Shown: positions 4,966-6,811 of the stretch, piece by piece | How positions within the stretch are numbered: the stretch's first letter is position 1 | How the letters are laid out: the number at the start of each line of letters is the position of its first letter | Source of the DNA: an uncultured Polymorphobacter sp. | GTDB taxonomy: Bacteria > Pseudomonadota > Alphaproteobacteria > Sphingomonadales > Sphingomonadaceae | Length of the DNA: 6,811 nt | Assembly (NCBI GenBank): GCA_937894055.1 | Contig: CALDHQ010000609.1 | Span: 1-6,811 of the forward strand | Direction: 5' to 3' | Notes under the pieces: model-generated | Told to the model about the DNA's origin: nothing | Seen by the model: the letters and a program-made list of their open reading frames with translations, nothing else | The model's database searches: none | Position numbers and translations under genes: made by a program

Positions 4966-5946
4966 ATGTTGCAGACACTGGTCGAGCTTGAACGCCGGCG
5001 CGAAGCGGCACGCATGGGTGGCGGGCCGGCGCGTATCGAGGCGCAGCACAAGAAGGGCCGGCTGACGGCGCGCGAGCGGCTCGACATCCTGCTCGATCCG
5101 GGCAGCTTCGAAGAGCTCGACATGTATGTCGAACACAATTGCGTCGAGTTCGGCATGGAAGCCACCAAGATCCCCGGCGACGGCGTCGTCACCGGATCGG
5201 GCACCATCAACGGCCGGCTGGTCTATGTGTTCAGCCAGGACTTCACGGTGTTCGGCGGCAGCCTGTCCGAACGCCACGCGCAGAAGATCTGCAAGATCAT
5301 GGACAATGCCATGAAGGTCGGCGCGCCGGTCATCGGGCTCAACGACAGCGGCGGCGCGCGCATCCAGGAAGGCGTCGCGTCGCTCGGTGGCTATGCCGAA
5401 GTGTTCCAGCGCAATGTGCTGGCATCGGGCGTCATCCCGCAGATTTCGCTGATCATGGGGCCCTGCGCGGGCGGTGCCGTCTACTCGCCGGCGATGACCG
5501 ACTTCATCTTCATGGTGAAGGATTCGAGCTACATGTTCGTCACCGGGCCTGATGTGGTGAAGACCGTCACCAACGAAGTCGTGACGCAGGACGAACTCGG
5601 CGGCGCCATCACCCACACCACCAAGTCGGGCGTGGCCGATCTGGCGTGCGAGGATGATGTCGATGCGCTGCTGCGGACGCGCGCGTTCTTCGATTTCCTG
5701 CCTTTGAACAACCGCGTCGGCGTGCCGTACCGGCCGAGCAGCGACGACCCCGAGCGCCTCGAAATGAGCCTCGACACGCTGGTGCCGGCGTCGGCGGCGA
5801 AGCCCTATGACATGCACGAACTGATCCGCAAGGTCGCGGACGAGGGCGAGTTCTTCGAAATCCAGCCGGCGCACGCCGCCAACATCATCGTCGGCTTCGC
5901 ACGCGTCGAAGGCCGCACCGTTTCCTTACACGTGTGTGGTCGATGA
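4966..5946 (+). CDS. pccB: Propionyl/acyl-CoA carboxylase beta (carboxyltransferase) subunit, 3'-truncated
   Basis: The cytoplasmic carboxyltransferase subunit of a biotin-dependent acyl-CoA carboxylase, most like PccB, which moves CO2 from carboxybiotin to propionyl-CoA to give methylmalonyl-CoA. The N-terminal carboxyltransferase domain is intact: [12 protein letters not shown] (33-44), the oxyanion-type [12 protein letters not shown] (126-137) and [16 protein letters not shown] (165-180), followed by [12 protein letters not shown] (193-204). The C-terminal domain has only begun (MHELI, FFEIQ) when similarity stops at about residue 319 (GRTV, near 5922). The family continues from there with a GVVANQP-like stretch and reaches about 510 residues. 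Here it instead reads seven unrelated residues and stops. The remaining ~190 residues, including the second catalytic half, are missing, so the encoded protein would not be active. The DNA that follows belongs to another gene, so this is a breakpoint, not a frameshift. The substrate (propionyl versus another acyl-CoA) is not proven by sequence. Confidence 0.88.
   Translation: MLQTLVELERRREAARMGGGPARIEAQHKKGRLTARERLDILLDPGSFEELDMYVEHNCVEFGMEATKIPGDGVVTGSGTINGRLVYVFSQDFTVFGGSLSERHAQKICKIMDNAMKVGAPVIGLNDSGGARIQEGVASLGGYAEVFQRNVLASGVIPQISLIMGPCAGGAVYSPAMTDFIFMVKDSSYMFVTGPDVVKTVTNEVVTQDELGGAITHTTKSGVADLACEDDVDALLRTRAFFDFLPLNNRVGVPYRPSSDDPERLEMSLDTLVPASAAKPYDMHELIRKVADEGEFFEIQPAHAANIIVGFARVEGRTVSLHVCGR
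5918..5924. other. Breakpoint: carboxylase coding sequence to beta-propeller
   Basis: The pccB frame matches its family up to GRTV. One frame over, starting at TTTCCTTAC (5921), the text becomes the middle of a YncE-type propeller ([19 protein letters not shown]). The change falls within a few bases, with no repeat or mobile-element end visible. Confidence 0.75.
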
Positions 5947-6379
5947 AAGAAACGGCCGCGTCTTCGTGAGCCTGTGGGCCACAAGCGCCGTGCTGGTGCT
6001 CGACTCGACGACCGGGGCCGAGACGGCCCGCTGGCCGGTCGGCTCGCACCCAAACGAAATGCTCCTCGCGCCGGACGGGCGCTTGTTTGTCGCCGAGGCC
6101 AATCACAACACGGTCAGCATCGTCGACTCCGCGACCGGCCGCGTGGGGGAAAAACTCACCGCGTCGCTCTTCCCGAATTCCCCGCCCGGCTCGATGCCCA
6201 ACAGCCTCGCGCTCTCGCCTGACGGCGAACTCCTCTTCGTGGCCAATGCCAACAACAACAATGTCGCCATCTTCGACGTTGAAAAACCCGGCCAGGCGAA
6301 GTCCCTCGGTTTCATCCCGGTCGGCTGGTTTCCCACCAGCGTGCGGGTGTCGGCGGATGGCAAGACGCTGTTCGTCGCC
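5921..6379 (+). pseudogene. Fragment of a YncE-type beta-propeller protein (no start, no end)
   Basis: About 153 codons in one open frame, lacking both termini. Repeated blades of the YVTN/NHL-like type are visible: NGRVFVSLW followed by AVLVLDSTTG; DGRLFVAEANHNTVSIVDSATG; DGELLFVANANNNNVAIFDV; and DGKTLFVA. Stretches such as HPNEMLL, PNSLALSPDG and GFIPVGWFPTSVRVS are characteristic of the large YncE-like proteins that often carry a C-terminal alkaline-phosphatase-like domain, seen for example in Acidobacteria. No start codon with a ribosome binding site precedes it, since it begins inside the carboxylase gene. It is most simply a piece of a gene from elsewhere, probably another genome in a mixed sample. 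Confidence is high for the propeller, lower for the parent family. Confidence 0.75.
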
Positions 6380-6385
6380 GGGGGA
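6362..6385. other. Breakpoint: in-frame join of propeller to short-chain dehydrogenase
   Basis: The propeller strand KTLFVA is followed without frame change by GGSSGINLG, the glycine-rich cofactor loop of an SDR. SDR proteins have a beta-strand like TVFVAGG just here, so the two parents could share a short stretch around TTCGTCGCC. That is enough for a false assembly overlap or a chimeric PCR product. Confidence 0.65.
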
Positions 6386-6811
6386 TCGAGCGGCATCAAT
6401 CTGGGCATCGCCCGTTGCTTCGCGCGTGAAGGGGCCAATGTCGCCCTGATCAGCCGCAGTCCGGAGAAGATCGCCATCGCCGCCGCCGAGATCGGCGAGA
6501 TCAACGGCGGCCGCGCGCTCGGTATCGCCGCCGACGTGCGCGACTACGCCGCCGTCGAGGCCGCGCTGAAGGCCACGCACGACAAGTTCGGCGACATCGA
6601 CACCGTCATCTCCGGCGCGGCGGGCAACTTCGTCGCCCCGGCGCTGGGTATGTCGGCCAACGGCTTCAAGACCGTCGTCGACATCGACCTGATCGGCACC
6701 TTCAACGTGCTGCGGGCCTCGTTCGAGTTCCTGCGCAAGCCGGGCGCCTCGCTGATCTCGATCACCGCCGGCCAGGCTACGCGCGCCTCGATGTTCCAGG
6801 CCCACGTCTGC
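6380..6811 (+). CDS. Short-chain dehydrogenase/reductase fragment, 2,4-dienoyl-CoA-reductase-like (runs off the window)
   Basis: About 144 codons, open to the last base. Rossmann-fold SDR features in order: the cofactor loop GGSSGINLGIA, an adjacent basic pair position in LISRSPEKI (NADP preference possible), AADVRDYAAVEAAL with the adenine-binding Asp, SGAAGNFVAP in place of the NNAG motif, then DIDLIGTFNVLRA. The GAAGNF variant is typical of 2,4-dienoyl-CoA reductase and related fatty-acid-oxidation SDRs. The catalytic Tyr-x-x-x-Lys region would lie beyond the window; at the end SISITAG-type strand residues (SLISITAG) bring the catalytic Ser/Thr position. The first few N-terminal residues are replaced by the propeller join. 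A role in unsaturated fatty acyl-CoA metabolism is inference from the motif. Confidence 0.75.

Noticed and set aside
4924..5874. 316-residue minus-strand open frame over the carboxylase gene
   Set aside because: The plus strand carries clear carboxyltransferase motifs. The minus frame is a compositional shadow with no family features.
5885..6805. 306-residue minus-strand open frame across both right-end breakpoints
   Set aside because: It crosses joins between unrelated plus-strand genes, and both parents are clear on the plus strand, so it cannot be a conserved gene.
5921..6811. A natural YncE-propeller/dehydrogenase fusion enzyme
   Set aside because: No start codon, no blade or domain boundary at the join, and a second breakpoint just upstream. 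A chimeric sequence explains all of this more simply.

Overview
The central part of this window (about 345 to 5920) looks like chromosomal DNA of a high-GC alphaproteobacterium, most likely a member of the Sphingomonadales. The case rests on two tandem secreted proteins with the PEPxxWA-type C-terminal sorting signal typical of that order, an ATP12 family F1-ATPase assembly chaperone (alphaproteobacterial/mitochondrial), and a PaiB-like FMN-binding protein. No rRNA, tRNA, CRISPR array or insertion sequence was seen.

Layout. 1-588: C-terminal part of an open frame whose first ~105 codons resemble a PL7 alginate lyase and whose tail is a basic Arg/Gly/Pro-rich sequence with different base composition. 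595-1191: PaiB-like FMN-binding protein. 1192-1277: AT-rich intergenic region with a near-consensus CtrA box. 1278-1853 and 2011-2574: two paralogous PEPxxWA-CTERM secreted proteins whose 3' ends are almost the same DNA. 2618-4187: three genes joined by GTGA overlaps (HAD phosphatase, small two-helix membrane protein, ATP12 chaperone). 4186-4275: a large near-perfect inverted repeat between convergent genes. 4282-4824 (minus): a four-helix membrane protein of unknown function, with a good promoter and ribosome binding site. 4966-5946: propionyl/acyl-CoA carboxylase beta subunit, cut off after about 319 residues.

The right end does not read as a normal chromosome. Near 5921 the carboxylase coding sequence jumps into the middle of a YncE-type beta-propeller. 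Near 6362-6385 the propeller jumps, in frame and inside a short shared stretch, into the nucleotide-binding loop of a short-chain dehydrogenase, which runs off the window. Together with the odd left end, this gives two strong and one weaker breakpoint in conserved genes. The simplest reading is a chimeric assembly or chimeric clone rather than a new multidomain protein.

How the genes relate. HAD-membrane protein-ATP12 is a convincing translationally coupled operon. The PEPxxWA pair is a local duplication with separate ribosome binding sites. I found no convincing undescribed system. The items most worth following are the REPIN-like inverted repeat, the recent exchange between the tandem PEPxxWA genes, and the CtrA-like box.
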